The notes beneath the pieces are model-generated. The model ran no database searches. It was not told the origin of the DNA and saw nothing but the letters and a program-made list of their open reading frames with translations. Positions 22,036-33,299 of a DNA stretch of 64,000 nt are shown piece after piece. Origin of the DNA: Rotaria sordida (lineage: Eukaryota; Rotifera; Eurotatoria; Philodinida; Philodinidae). The position numbers and the translations under genes are program-made. The stretch's first letter is position 1, and each line of letters starts with the position of its first letter. Location of the stretch: positions 23,509 to 87,508 of the forward strand of contig CAJNOL010001002.1 in assembly GCA_905250125.1 (NCBI GenBank), in the 5' to 3' direction.

Positions 22036-25000
22036 TTCGTCTTCTTTATCGAATCTATTCCCTTTTGAAAATTAATCTAGAAGAATTTGCTGTTCCCTAA
22101 ATTGTTCATCTCAGTTATAAAAAAAACAACCACTATGATTTGTATTATTTTTTTTTCTTTATAAATATATACCACTTACACAAAAGGGAATTGTGAATAG
22201 TTTGATATAAAGTCATAAATCTTCAAACTAAGAAACCGAGAGAGAAAAATAATGATCAGATTAACATTTTGACTGGATAATGTTATGATAGAGATATTTT
22301 ATCAAAAATTTTTCCGTCTAATTTACTTCATATAAATTACACATTTGTTTTTCCTTTGACATATCTAAAAGACGCAAAAGTAATTGTAAATTATAACAGA
22401 AGAGATTCTTCTATAATTTTCTCTGTATTTTTTTTTTCTAGCTCATAATAACATCTTTTTTTTTCCGTTCTTCGACAGATTTTATATGTAGTAGTTATTG
22501 TTAATACACTATCGAACAGCGATCGATTACTTGTTTTTTATTTTATTTATATGAAATAAGAAAAAGAACATGTCTTCTGATCATACCTTAACGTGTTAAT
22601 GACGTAAAAAATAGCTCTAATCATATATGTATATCTGTTTATCAATGTAATGATGATCATGCAAAAATAGAGCAAATACAACAAGATGCATTTTTATAGA
22701 ACGAAAAAAGAAAACTACGTAATAGTGATGATTTTCTAATAGTCATTCAAGCGTATAGTGAAAATTACATAGTCTCCAGTTGATTTGGACATGAAAGATA
22801 AAAATAAAAAAAATATTGCGTTTATAGTACACATTGAGAGAAATCTTCTTGTAGTTCAACTATTATAAATGTACTCTCAGAACAAAAGAAAAATACAAAA
22901 CACCTTGAAAAATAACGTGACAATTAGCATAATCTGATCTTATCATATAAACGGACATAATTAATATTAAAGACCTTGACTTTAAGTGCATAAATGATTC
23001 TACATGATTGCAGCAGACAAAAAAAAAGAAATAGATTTATCAATAGATACCGAATTTTCAATGCAAGACAATGAGAGGAAGGTAATAGTTGTAAAAGAAA
23101 AATAATATCCTTACAAAAATAAATAATTAATATAACATACTTGATGAACTCACGAGAAAAAAACTACTGACAAAGAATATGATGTTCGCTTATTATCATA
23201 ATTATATCTCAAAACAAGATGTTGTTTGCAGTAGGTGTCGACATGGAAACATTCATTATTACATAATGACTCGTATTTTCTTTTTAATGAATATATATCT
23301 TTGACTAATTGAATGCAGTTAAATAATTGATAGATTAAATTTCAATAGCAATATTTGAATATTTTATGTCAATAAGCATCTAAGTTTAACTTGAAAGTGA
23401 AGTAGAAATATGAACTTTCTTTTTGATAACAGATCAAATTTCAAACAAAAATATTTTTTTTTTGTTCTGTTCTGTTCTATCTACAGATATCATTAATTTT
23501 TCAAAGTAGAAAAATATCACTTTTTGATTTAATAATTAGAAGTTTTTTTGTACAAATTGACATTCTATATATTAAATGTTAGCTTTCAATTCTCTCTTTT
23601 CTTTTTGTATTCAAGTACCTTTGTTTGACTGACTCTACTTAAATGAAAGAATAGATGTAAGAAATGAAAGTATAAATGAATTTTATAATTATCAAAAAAA
23701 ACAATGAGGATTTATATTTTTTTTGTGTATGTAATTATATATCATTTTTTTTGAGCTTATATCAAAATAAAAAAAGTATTAAAAAAATGACTTTGTCATG
23801 GATGTACTTATCGTTCAAAAATTTTTAATTAAGTATCTATTCATGAATTAGGTCATTTTACTATAATAATTCTATAAAATGTACTTTAAGAACGAAGAGT
23901 AGAAATAATGAAACTATTAATTATTCAGTAAAAGCGCAATGCAAATAAAAATAAATCCGGATACTTTTTTGCATTTATATTTGTTGATGATTGACAAACA
24001 AAATATATAGTATGACTAATGAATGAATGCAAAAGAACGTTATTATGGACTTGACCTCGAAGGCCTTGAACCGTGACAAATTGCTTGCAAAAAACAAGAT
24101 AATCATTGATTACAAAAAGGATTTATTTTATCAAATACAATGTATTTATTATTTTGTAAAATCTATGACATTTTTCATGAATTCGAATTGGACATAGTAC
24201 GTATATGATAGAAATTAAAGTAAAATGAGATTATATTAAAGCAGAGACAAATGTGGAATACTATTTGTTGATATATCGAAGAATAGTGTGACTTCACTAT
24301 TCATTTTGATTAGTTGTTGTTTAATAAAAACGTTAAAACTTAGTCGAATATCAAGTATAAATACTAGATATTTAAATTGTTTGATTTGTGCAATTGATAT
24401 AGAATTGAAAAATACATGATAATTAATGCATACTAAATGTTCTAAACACATGATATCATTATTCAAGATTGTATTTGCTTTTATATTATAGTTCAATTGA
24501 TATACGACACATTACATGGATAGAGAGATAGTTATTGCACGTGAAGGATAATCATAATCGAAAAAGATAATGCGTATCATTGAAACAATTCTGAGTTATC
24601 AAAAAAAAAACGACAATCTCCCATGTAATAACTACATACAGGTGATTTGTTTGAAAATGCTGTATCGTGTCAAAACGAGCGAATATTTTTGAAGAAATCT
24701 GTTAAAACTGACAGAATTGAGACATTTTCAATGCACCGTAGAAATACTGGTTTTTTTCTCGGTGAATTAGAATTCTCTTCTAATAAATAATCCGAATTTG
24801 GGTAGAAAATACTCTCTGCAATCGTTTATAGATGGAACCGAAAGTCGTAAACGCTACCACTACTTCTTATGACTAACGCTATAGTGTGAACAAACATGTG
24901 ACGTGAGTCGATAAACATCTATCGATAAGGTATTAGATTCCCATATTGTTTTTTACATATCAAAATATTTCTTTGTGAATGCTAGAGGCAATTATTTTAT

Positions 25001-25692
25001 AAGAGCTTACTTTGAATCGCTTATTTTCATTAAAAAAAATTAATAGTTTTACAACTTTTCTCTAAGATAACGATCTCGATTTATTGTTGCGAACCTAAAA
25101 CTCTTTTGTACTAATTAGAAGTCAACCAGATCTCAGTTCAGATCAAATAAATGAAAAAACTCTTCACACAATTCCTGAAACTAAGCTGTCTGAAAAATTT
25201 TTTTTTGCTTTAGAAACGACATTTCAGTAATAGAAAAAAGGTTTTTTTTCATATTCGGAAGTGCTATTCTCAAAAATTGGTCGGACAGATTAAAGAACGA
25301 TTCCAACAGTTCCTCGGATTCGAACTAAAGCTGAACTTGTCAACTTCTAATACTAATCTGAAATTTTCAAAACCATTAGATTAAATGATTGTACTAGTGT
25401 TTCTTATGTCTGTGAATATTTCTAATTGATTCTATACCAATATTCAACAAACTTGATAGATATAATTAAATTTTCATAGTCATTAAACAATATTTTATTT
25501 ATCTAATTGGAAGTAAAATAATAATCATGATTTGGTTTTATTGATTTAAACAAAAAATATACAATTCAAAAATGTCGTACTTTAAAAAAAAAATTTCTTT
25601 AAAAATAGTTATAAGGCAGAAAAACTACGAAAGAAAAAAGAACCATCAATTATTCGATAATTATTGATTGTCTATAAAATTACATAGAAAAC
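22036..25692. other. Long gene-free stretch with a weak inverted repeat at 25105-25365
   Basis: There are 3.6 kb of AT-rich DNA with many A/T runs. A worn inverted repeat pairs about 25105-25160 (TACTAATTAGAAGTCAACCA) with about 25310-25365, read reversed as TAGTATTAGAAGTTGACAA. The frame at 24236-24496 shows no domain. No gene is called. Confidence 0.5.
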
Positions 25693-27266
25693 TTATGATG
25701 ATATGTGACCTTTTAAATACAATTGTGTTCGTTGTTCAGGCCGAAGATTTTGTGGTTTTAAACGTTCGCTACAAACAAAAAAAAATCACATATCATAATT
25801 TTATATATGATAACTTACTTCAATAATAATTCACCATTGAGTGTTGCAAAACGTGATGTAGTTGAAGAAAAAGCAATACTTCGTCGTTTTTGTCGTTTAC
25901 GTTTATCAGCTATTGTTTCATCTCGAACTGGTGTTACAAGATTATATCGACCGACACCAACGGACTAAATGATAAATATTTAATAAATAGAAAAAGAGTT
26001 TATATATTAATTAACATACATGCTGAGCACTTGCACTAGTAAATGAACGATTATCATTTCTTGATGCTGTTGAATTAAATGGAACTTTTTTCTGATGATA
26101 ATCATATTTTTCCCATGGTCGAGTTATGGCATATGTACCTGGTCCAGGAAAATCAGCATTTTTTGGTTCAAGACCTTTTTTTTTCAATAAAAACAAAAAC
26201 CAAAAGAATAATTTAGTTATTTCATTTTTCCGATTTATCAACCTGGATGTTCAATAGCTAATCGATCAGTTGGTTTTTTTTGAAATCTATTCAATTTACT
26301 AAACATTCCATGTTTATTTTTAGCTAATTCATATGTTAATGATGTTGATTCTGGATAATCTTTTGATGGAAAATCAGGTGATAAATCCCATGTATCAAGA
26401 ACAGAATAATGTCCTGTTGATATTGGTGCTGAACGACTTAATGTAAATAATTGATATGGACCTTTTTCACTAACACGTTTATTAATCAATTCATCTATTG
26501 AATTTTTTATATTATATGTTCCTGGACCAATTTTTGAACCCTAAAAATGATCGATTAAAAAGAAAATGTAAAATTTTTTTTTAATGTATTACTTGAAGTG
26601 GTAATGTTCTTGGACCTTGATTCCAATCAAATGATGGAACATTACTTCCTTTTTGCCAACGATTTTCGACAAGTTTTTCATCAGGAATACCATAGGCACC
26701 TGGTGGAGGTGCTCTATCCTATTTAACAAAATGTATTGCAATAGAAATGAAAGACAAAAAAAAGAAAAAACTTTTTTTTTCATACTAATATTTCTTTTGG
26801 AAACCGAGGTGTAAGTTGATCAAGCATACCTCGTACACAACGTGGTCGTCGATCGGCTTCTGTTAAAAAATCATTAATAGGATAAGTACCAGGACCAATA
26901 CGTCGTTCATCTTCTTTTCGTTTTTCATAGGTTTCTTTAAAAGATGGATGAGGAAGTTTGGCTAGCTTCTCTGTATATAATGATTGTTCCCAATTTGGAC
27001 CTTCGGTATGTTTTTGAATATTTTTATCACTAAAATCACCATACTGTATTAGATCATAGGAACCTGGTGCAACATCAGGTGAACTTTGAAATTGAGTACC
27101 CGTTAATAATTCGGGATGTAAACCAACTGTTTGAAATCTAGAAGTTATAAATGAAAAGAAAGTTGATTAAAGAATATACGTATATATATATATATATATT
27201 TTACCTGACTGTTCTAGAAGAGAAACCAAATGGTGTTGTAGCCTTTTCAACATCAACAGTAGCCAT
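25693..27266 (-). CDS. Sperm-tail PG-rich repeat protein, LEXM/CIMAP2-like
   Basis: Seven exons, minus strand: 27266-27205, 27137-26786, 26718-26593, 26540-26243, 26174-26020, 25964-25819 and 25768-25693. All have GT-AG introns and keep the frame, giving 404 residues starting MATVDVEKATTPFGFSSR. PG-rich (STPG) repeats recur through the protein: APGSYDL, IGPGTYPI, PPGAYGI, IGPGTYNI and PGPGTYAI, with a degenerate VGRYNL near the end. The flanking block NWEQSLYTEKLAKLPHPSFK and the overall length near 400 fit LEXM (lymphocyte expansion molecule, now CIMAP2) better than other STPG proteins. These proteins line ciliary or flagellar microtubules. The paralogue assignment is inference. The first intron contains an AT dinucleotide run (27179-27199). 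Confidence 0.8.
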
Positions 27267-27700
27267 GAACAATATGATGGACAACTAAAAATAATGATTG
27301 AAAAAAAACCTTTTAACTTTTGTTTCTTTCAAGTATTCATTGATTTTTTTTTTCGAAAAAAAAATCGGCTTTTTTTTTATTACACTTAATACAAGTGTAG
27401 AATTAACATTCTCTTTCTTTCATTGTAGACATAATCATAAAACAAATAGTTACAAAGTTGAAAAAGAACACAATTCTCTATACATTGTCAATTTTACCAT
27501 TATAATGTTGGTTACAATAACATTTGCCTCCTATTTTTTATTGTTCTCTACCATCATTGTTTGTTCTGTCTGCATAGCTGCTCTGGTATTCCATATTTTT
27601 TCTTTGTCTTATTAATTATCCATTGAACCATAAAATATTTCTCAAGTATCAGGTTTTTCTTTGCTTCAATAGCACGTACTCAAAAATAAGCATTCTACAA
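27267..27700. other. Spacer between divergent genes
   Basis: It lies between the PG-repeat gene (minus) and the PGK pseudogene (plus). A 105-codon hydrophobic frame at 27298-27615 is Phe-rich and made from poly-T tracts, so it is not called. Confidence 0.4.
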
Positions 27701-28860
27701 ATGGTAGCAACAAATAGTAAAGGTAGTATTAGTAATAAATTAAGTATTGAAGATCTTGATTTGAGAAAGCCAACGTGTTTTAATTCGTGTTGATTTTAAT
27801 GTTTCATTGGATAATGGTCAAGTAAAAAATAAACAACGCATTTAAGGTGTATAACCAACAATAAAATATGCATTTGACTAAGGTGTAAAATTAGTTATTC
27901 TTATGTCACATTTGTATCGACGTGATGATAAACATGTTAAAAAAGAAAGTTTAAAACGAATTAGTAAAGATGTAACATTATTAAATGACTGTGTTGGTGA
28001 TGAAGTTGAACGTGTAGTTAATGAAGTTATTATACTTAAAAATCTTCGATTTTATCTTTAAGCAAAAGATTCTATTAAAGGTAAACAAAGAAGTAAAATA
28101 GAAACTGACACAGATGCTGTCGATAAATTTCAAACTAGTCTATCTAAATTATGTGATGTTTATAAGTTTTGATTTTATCTTTTATTTATATGAATATATA
28201 AGATATTAATGATACATTTGGGGCAGCTCATTATGCACATAGTTCAATTATTGGAGTTAAACTTGATCAACATACAGCTGGTTATTTAATGAAAAAAAGA
28301 ACTTGATTATTTTAGTCGAGTACTTGAAAATCTTAAATAATTATTTCTTGCTATTCTTAGTTTGTTTGTTCTTTTGTTTTCTAAAATTTTTCCAAAAATA
28401 AAAATTTCCTCTAGTTTCCTTAAGATGGTGCACAAGTTTCTGACAAAATTCAATTAATTGAAAATTTATTAGATAAAGTCAATGGATTAATTATTGGTGA
28501 GAGTTAAATAAATAATTTTTTTTATATTTAAAAATATAGAAGGTATGAAATCTATTTAAAAGATTCTTGATAAAGCTAAAATCGATGATGATTATATTGA
28601 TCTTGATATTGATCAAGAATCAATCAAAAAAATTTAGTGAAGCTATTAAACAAGTTAAAGCTTATATAGAATGATTTAATGAGAGTTTTCGAACAAGATC
28701 AATGTGCTAATGGTACAAAAGAATTACTTAAAACTGTTGCTGAACAAACCAAATAGAATACTATAAACAATTCTTGATGGAAGCGATACAGCAACAACTT
28801 GTGTTAAATTTGGCTTTACTGATCAAATGAGTTATATATCAATTAGAGACTAGGTAAACA
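27701..28860 (+). pseudogene. Broken phosphoglycerate kinase copy
   Basis: Phosphoglycerate kinase segments appear in correct order but in shifting frames. The start is SNKLSIEDLDLRK, then, after a frame shift, [87 protein letters not shown] and finally DGSDTATTCVKFGFTD. Several in-frame stops occur, mostly TAA, with at least two frame shifts, and most of the middle of the C-terminal domain is missing. Intron-like insertions remain (for example at about 28160-28205 and 28500-28540), so this arose by DNA duplication rather than from mRNA. The parent enzyme is glycolytic: 1,3-bisphosphoglycerate plus ADP gives 3-phosphoglycerate plus ATP. It cannot make an active enzyme. Confidence 0.85.
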
Positions 28861-29027
28861 AGAAAACAATGTTGTGTAACTGATCTTATTGATAAATAAA
28901 CTAATTATTATTGTTGCCCATAATAAACTGGGATCATCTAGTCTTAGATCTTCGACTTTATAGTTTTATTTTTTTTTTCTTCGTTCTAATTGATATGTTA
29001 AAAAATAATAAGAAAAAAAAGAAACAT

Positions 29028-29306
29028 TTAAGATTCATCGGATTCTTCTTTCCATGGTCGTTGAATTCTTTTTTGTTCCCATGCACCTAAATTGTGATTT
29101 TTAACTATTTGTTCATATTCTTCTTCTAATGTTGTTGGTTCAACAAAATCGAGACCTTTAGCTTTAATTTCATCACGTGAATAAGTTTTAACATGTTGTC
29201 GTCGACGATCATAACGTACCCATGTTGCACTACGTAATGTTATATAAATAACACCAATTAATGTTATAAATGGAAAGAATTTGTTTCGAAAATTTTTATT
29301 TATCAT
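29028..29306 (-). CDS. COX16: COX16, cytochrome c oxidase assembly factor
   Basis: A single exon of 92 residues. The N-terminus MINKNFRNKFFPFITLIGVIY gives one membrane span; the family signature follows: an Arg-x(4)-V/I-RYD block (RSATWVRYDRRR), then TTLEEEYEQIVK, a Trp and IQRPWKEE, matching the LESEYEKI and RPWE regions of animal COX16. The length is normal for the family (about 90-105). COX16 sits in the inner mitochondrial membrane and helps copper delivery to COX2 during complex IV assembly. Its ATG overlaps the stop codon of the PSMG3 frame (ATGA, 29303-29306), so it lies head-to-tail and directly downstream of PSMG3. No room exists for its own promoter outside PSMG3 coding sequence. 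Confidence 0.9.
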   Translation of the reverse strand: MINKNFRNKFFPFITLIGVIYITLRSATWVRYDRRRQHVKTYSRDEIKAKGLDFVEPTTLEEEYEQIVKNHNLGAWEQKRIQRPWKEESDES

Positions 29307-29777
29307 TGATTTATTTGTTTAATATTAGAACAAATAAATTCTTCAATAGATTCAAGATCTTTTTTTGCAAATGAATGTAAAGCAAAACCAAAAAGAAGTT
29401 GTTTTTTTAATTGTAATCGTTCGTAAAGATGACGAGCAAGAATATGATATTCAGCTTGATCTTTACCAAGAAGAGATTTTATTGAATAGACTGGAGATGA
29501 ATCTTCGTTTAGATTAACGTCACGACGAACAAGAACCTAAAGAATTAGTCTGAAAATGAATACAAACATCTTCGTTTTTTTGCTTTTTTAACTTACTAAA
29601 CTTCCAATTTTACCAAATTGAGTTACTGATATAAAAAGTTTGTTAGAGAAATTACTTATAACAAGATCGGTAACGTAATTATTTAGTGTTGTTTGTGCCT
29701 GAAAATATATAAAACGTAAAAAGATAATATGAATTTATTATTCTTACGGTTATTGTTTGTGGAAATCTAGAATCCAT
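29303..29777 (-). CDS. PSMG3: PSMG3, proteasome assembly chaperone 3
   Basis: Exons, minus strand: 29777-29748, 29698-29597 and 29536-29303, with GT-AG introns of 49 and 60 bases, giving 121 residues. The product reads MDSRFPQTITAQTT, LVISNFSNKLFISVTQFGKI, GSLVLVRRDV, then YSIKSLLGKDQAEYHILARHL and KKQLLFGFALHSFAKKDLES. The VTQFGKIGSLV core and the spacing to SLLG match PSMG3 (PAC3), usually about 120 residues. PSMG3 pairs with PSMG4 to guide alpha-ring assembly of the 20S proteasome in the cytosol. The stop codon TGA overlaps the start of COX16 by three bases. Confidence 0.85.
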
Positions 29778-30094
29778 AGTACATAATGAAAACGATAAAA
29801 TTTTTTTTTATTGATAAAAGCATTTAACATTTAAATAGTAGTTGCCAATCTAAAAAGAGGAGGTTTATAGATGACGCTACATATAATATCAAGATTTTAG
29901 TCGATATAATTTATTTTATTATTAGATTAACTGGATTTCATTAATAACTTTACAAAGCAATTCGCTATGATTTTATTATTTGTTAACGTTTTTATTTTTA
30001 CATTAGCAAAGAATTTTCAATTACAATAACATCTGTATATATATATATATTCCTATTGTTTCGAGTTCGTTAGTATTTCCGAATATATCGTATA

Positions 30095-31110
30095 ATATAG
30101 ATTCTTTTTTTTTTCTGTAAGACATTTTCTCGATGGAGAAGAAACATATTAGGATCACTAATATCAATGACAATAGAGAAAAATGATATAGTAGTAGCAT
30201 CAGATCGACGATATCAATCTGCCTGGAAAAACACGAAGGTGTAATCTCAATCAGTCGCTTCGTTATATGAACAAGCACTAGAACAAAAAATATGATAACT
30301 ACACTATGATCTAGTTCATAGACGGCGAGTCATGAGAATTGAGTAAGCTCAAGCATTTGTTTCTTGTTCCATCAGATTGATAGATTTATGTAGTGCATCG
30401 AAATTCTTATATAAATGTCGAAATTTTTCACTGCTTTCAGCCGCAATTAGTACTATTGTCGTAGTGAAGCAGAATTAGAAAACATCCTTGAGAAGACATT
30501 GAATTTTGTATAACTAAATGTCAAATCCTACACTGCCAATAACTTGAAGTACAACTTCTTTGTTATAAGTGAAGAAGAGCTTTACGGGAAACATGAGTTA
30601 GATAAACTAAAAACTGTTGAAAGTTTCCTTTGTCTTCAGTGACTAAACTTACATATCTAAAGAAAGATTTTCAACAAAGCGAGCAAACTCACAATGTAAT
30701 TCTTTTATTTTTGTGAACACTATAACTTCATCATTATTCTTTTTTTTTTTTCATTGAAATAGATCAAAAACTATTCTTTCAAGAGTCTAAATTTAATATT
30801 GACATGTTTCTCTAAGTGTACCCTATTCTTAACTTCCTGATGAAGATCTTATAAACATTGGTGAGTCTATTCCACATTTAAAACGCTCGACAGTCTATAG
30901 TCGAGTTAATTCAGGTCATGTACAATTATGAACTATTAAATCATAAATGAATTCAATGTTTGTCTGAAATAATGCAATGATATCATAAAGATTTCTTGCT
31001 GATGGCTATTTTTAATATGTTCAATAAGTCATTTTTAATAACATGCTGCATTACAACTTATTCTTCCTGATACTACAAATCTTTGTTTATCATTTAAAAT
31101 AAAACGTACG
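30095..31110 (-). pseudogene. Ependymin-related pseudogene, heavily decayed
   Basis: Two pieces align with the intact family members in the same order and strand. At 30110-30190, TGTAAGACATTTTCTCG followed by GGATCACTAATATCAATGAC mirrors the exon 2 end (the DPNVFIP and ECLT region). At 30905-31105, CATGTACAATTATGAAC and AAATCATAAATGAATTC mirror the middle of exon 1, and CTTATTCTTCCTGATACTAC mirrors its early part. About 700 bases of unrelated sequence separate the pieces. No frame survives. Confidence 0.7.
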
Positions 31111-31615
31111 TGAATTTTAATGTAACCTTATAACACATGAACATGGTGAGTGTCATAAGACAATAATGGGCAAACAAAAAAAGAAGAACATCCAATATGT
31201 TTCTTATCTTATCAAGAGAGTATCTTGAAAAAAAGTCTTTTTTTTGTGATTGTAAAATGATCTCATTTATAACTACGTTTGATAGAGAGAATAGACTATC
31301 ACACGATGATATCATCATCAAACTTGACATTAAAAATATATATGACAAATATGTAAATAATCTGTTATTATCATTTGTGTAAAGTATAACAAATGAGATA
31401 ACAGATATCATTAACAATACTAAGAATATAATAATATAGTATAAAATGAATACGGTATCATCGTCTTATTATATTGACTTTACCATGTATGATCTCTTAA
31501 CTGTTCAAAGTTTTCATTTCGAAAGACTCATCATTTTTTTCTACTCCTATAATCTTACTCAATAAATAGCTGATTAATAGTTCGAACTATTTGTCAACTT
31601 ATATGAATTCAAATA

Positions 31616-32020
31616 ATGATCATTAGAAGAAATTATAGTTCAACCTTTTTTCTCACTATAATAAATTTCGTTCACTTCCTTTGGATCTATTACGAAGTTT
31701 TTTCTCTAAACGATATTTCTAATCGTGCGTGCATGATCAGAGAGACCGCCAGACCCCGTTTGGATAGTACAGTGAACGATGCTGACAATGGTCGAACAAC
31801 AATACATGTATGTATTCCCTACATACTAGAAGACGACCTGTACGTACCAACAGGACATCGAATCTCTCTGTCAGGACTACAAAATCACCCGACGGGCTTG
31901 TATAGAACAGAAGGGATGAAAAGAGAAGAATATAATGTAATATACAAGCAGGAAAGCAAGGAATCACAACGTAGAAGCGATGCGACACAACGATATCGCC
32001 ATACGACAAATAATGATTAA
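31616..32020 (+). other. Uncharacterised GC-richer frame, 134 codons
   Basis: The plus frame starts MIIRRNYSSTFFLTIINFV and continues with an Arg-rich, polar tail. The minus strand is also open for 90 codons (31737-32009). The stretch 31735-32010 is clearly richer in G and C than its surroundings. I recognise no domain. It may be a transposon fragment or a recently acquired piece rather than a native gene, and is listed only because its composition stands out. Confidence 0.25.
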
Positions 32021-32398
32021 TTAGACAATATTCAATACAATCTTATCATTATATTTTTTAATATATCTAAATTGTTATAAAACAAAAACTGAACAATGTA
32101 TTATAGAACTATCATAATCAGTTTATCATTAATTCTTGCTGATGTTTACAATACATCATTTTTTTTTCAAATAAAAATATGAAAAATTAATCCTCTTAAT
32201 GTTGAACTATATCTTTGATTCCATATATCTTTAGTAATTCTTTTCTTACGTCTATTTTTGCTTCAAAATGAAAACGTTTCAAAACCATCTGAAGAAAATA
32301 TACGTATGAAATCAGTTGTTTTATTTCAAGAAACAAAAAAAAAGAAGAAAAATGTATTGCAAATAAAAAGAAAAAACAGTCAGAAATAATAAAATATA

Positions 32399-33094
32399 TT
32401 AGTGTTTCTTGGTTAGTTTATCAAAGAGAGTATTTCGCATGGCATATTCTTGTTCTGTAAGACATTCACGGCGTGGAATGAACACATTTGGATCACTAAT
32501 ACCTACAGTAAGATCATAAAATGATAATATTTCGTTGCCATATTTTTCACTGTAAGTTGTTCGAGAAACTGGAAGACATCCTTGATGTGTCCATGTACCT
32601 ACATATCGAAGAGTTTCATTTGTTGGTAATGTAAGGTTGCCACCCCTATAGTTTAAACGAAAAACTCACATAACAAACAAATAGAAAGTTTATACTAACC
32701 AAATTGTAATAAGTAAACCAGTATCTGGACGAGCAGATGAACCAATGTAAGCTTCACCATAAGAACGAGCATCTGGAAGAATACCAAAATCACGCCATGG
32801 TTGAATTATTTCTCGACGTGTACAATTATGAGATTTTAAATCATAAACAAATTCAATATTAGCATCATATAAAGCAAGTACATCAACAGCTATTTCTTCA
32901 CTGCCTACGTCAATAGTTTCAACAATTCGTATACGATGATAAGTAGAATCATAGCTTGTTCTTCCTCGTAATGTAGCTTTTTGTTTTTCATTACTATCAA
33001 ATATACGTCCTTCCCATTGTGATGGAGATGTACATGGACGTGGTTGTTGTGCAACTGCAATACCAACCAAACAGAGAAGAAGAATTGTAAACAT
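32399..33094 (-). CDS. Ependymin-related protein, copy 1
   Basis: Exons 33094-32700 and 32645-32399 are joined by a 54-base GT-AG intron that splits a Trp codon, giving 213 residues. A signal peptide (MFTILLLCLVGIAVAQ) is followed by the family pattern: PCTSPSQWEGRIFD, GRTSYDSTYHRIR, LKSHNCTRREIIQPWRDFGI, SYGEAYIGSS, then exon 2 with GCLPVSRTTYSEKYG, LSFYDLTVGISDPNVFIPRREC. Ependymin-related proteins are secreted, disulphide-bonded glycoproteins with a lipid-binding fold. The open frame extends further upstream to a more distal Met, but the signal peptide fixes the start at 33094. This is the most isolated intact member, 9 kb from the others. Confidence 0.9.
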
Positions 33095-33165
33095 TGTTTT
33101 ATATTCTTGTAATTGAAACACAGGAGTTATAAAGATTTTGAATAAGGACAATGAAAGAACATATC

Positions 33166-33180
<15 letters not shown>

Positions 33181-33196
<16 letters not shown>

Positions 33197-33199
33197 CTG
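33181..33199 (-). promoter_or_regulatory. TATA-type promoter box of ependymin copy 1, expanded
   Basis: The minus strand reads CAGTATTATATATATATA here, 87-105 bases before the start codon. The same CAGTATTA-TATATATA box lies upstream of copies 2 and 3. The TA tract is lengthened here into a dinucleotide repeat extending down to about 33164. Confidence 0.55.
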
Positions 33200-33299
33200 A
33201 TAGACAAGATTACTATCAATTTCTGATATGCTAGCCTCCAGATAACAAAAATAAATAAAAATGAGCAAGAAACGCAATATTCGGTTATTGATAAACTAT

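Noticed and set aside
27701-28860. A live PGK gene read with a ciliate code
   Set aside because: Frame shifts and non-TAA stops also occur and part of the C-terminal domain is missing, so a changed code does not rescue it.
33164-33199. TA repeat as a simple microsatellite only
   Set aside because: Its end matches the shared CAGTATTA-TATA box of the other ependymin copies, so it is reported as an expanded promoter box instead.
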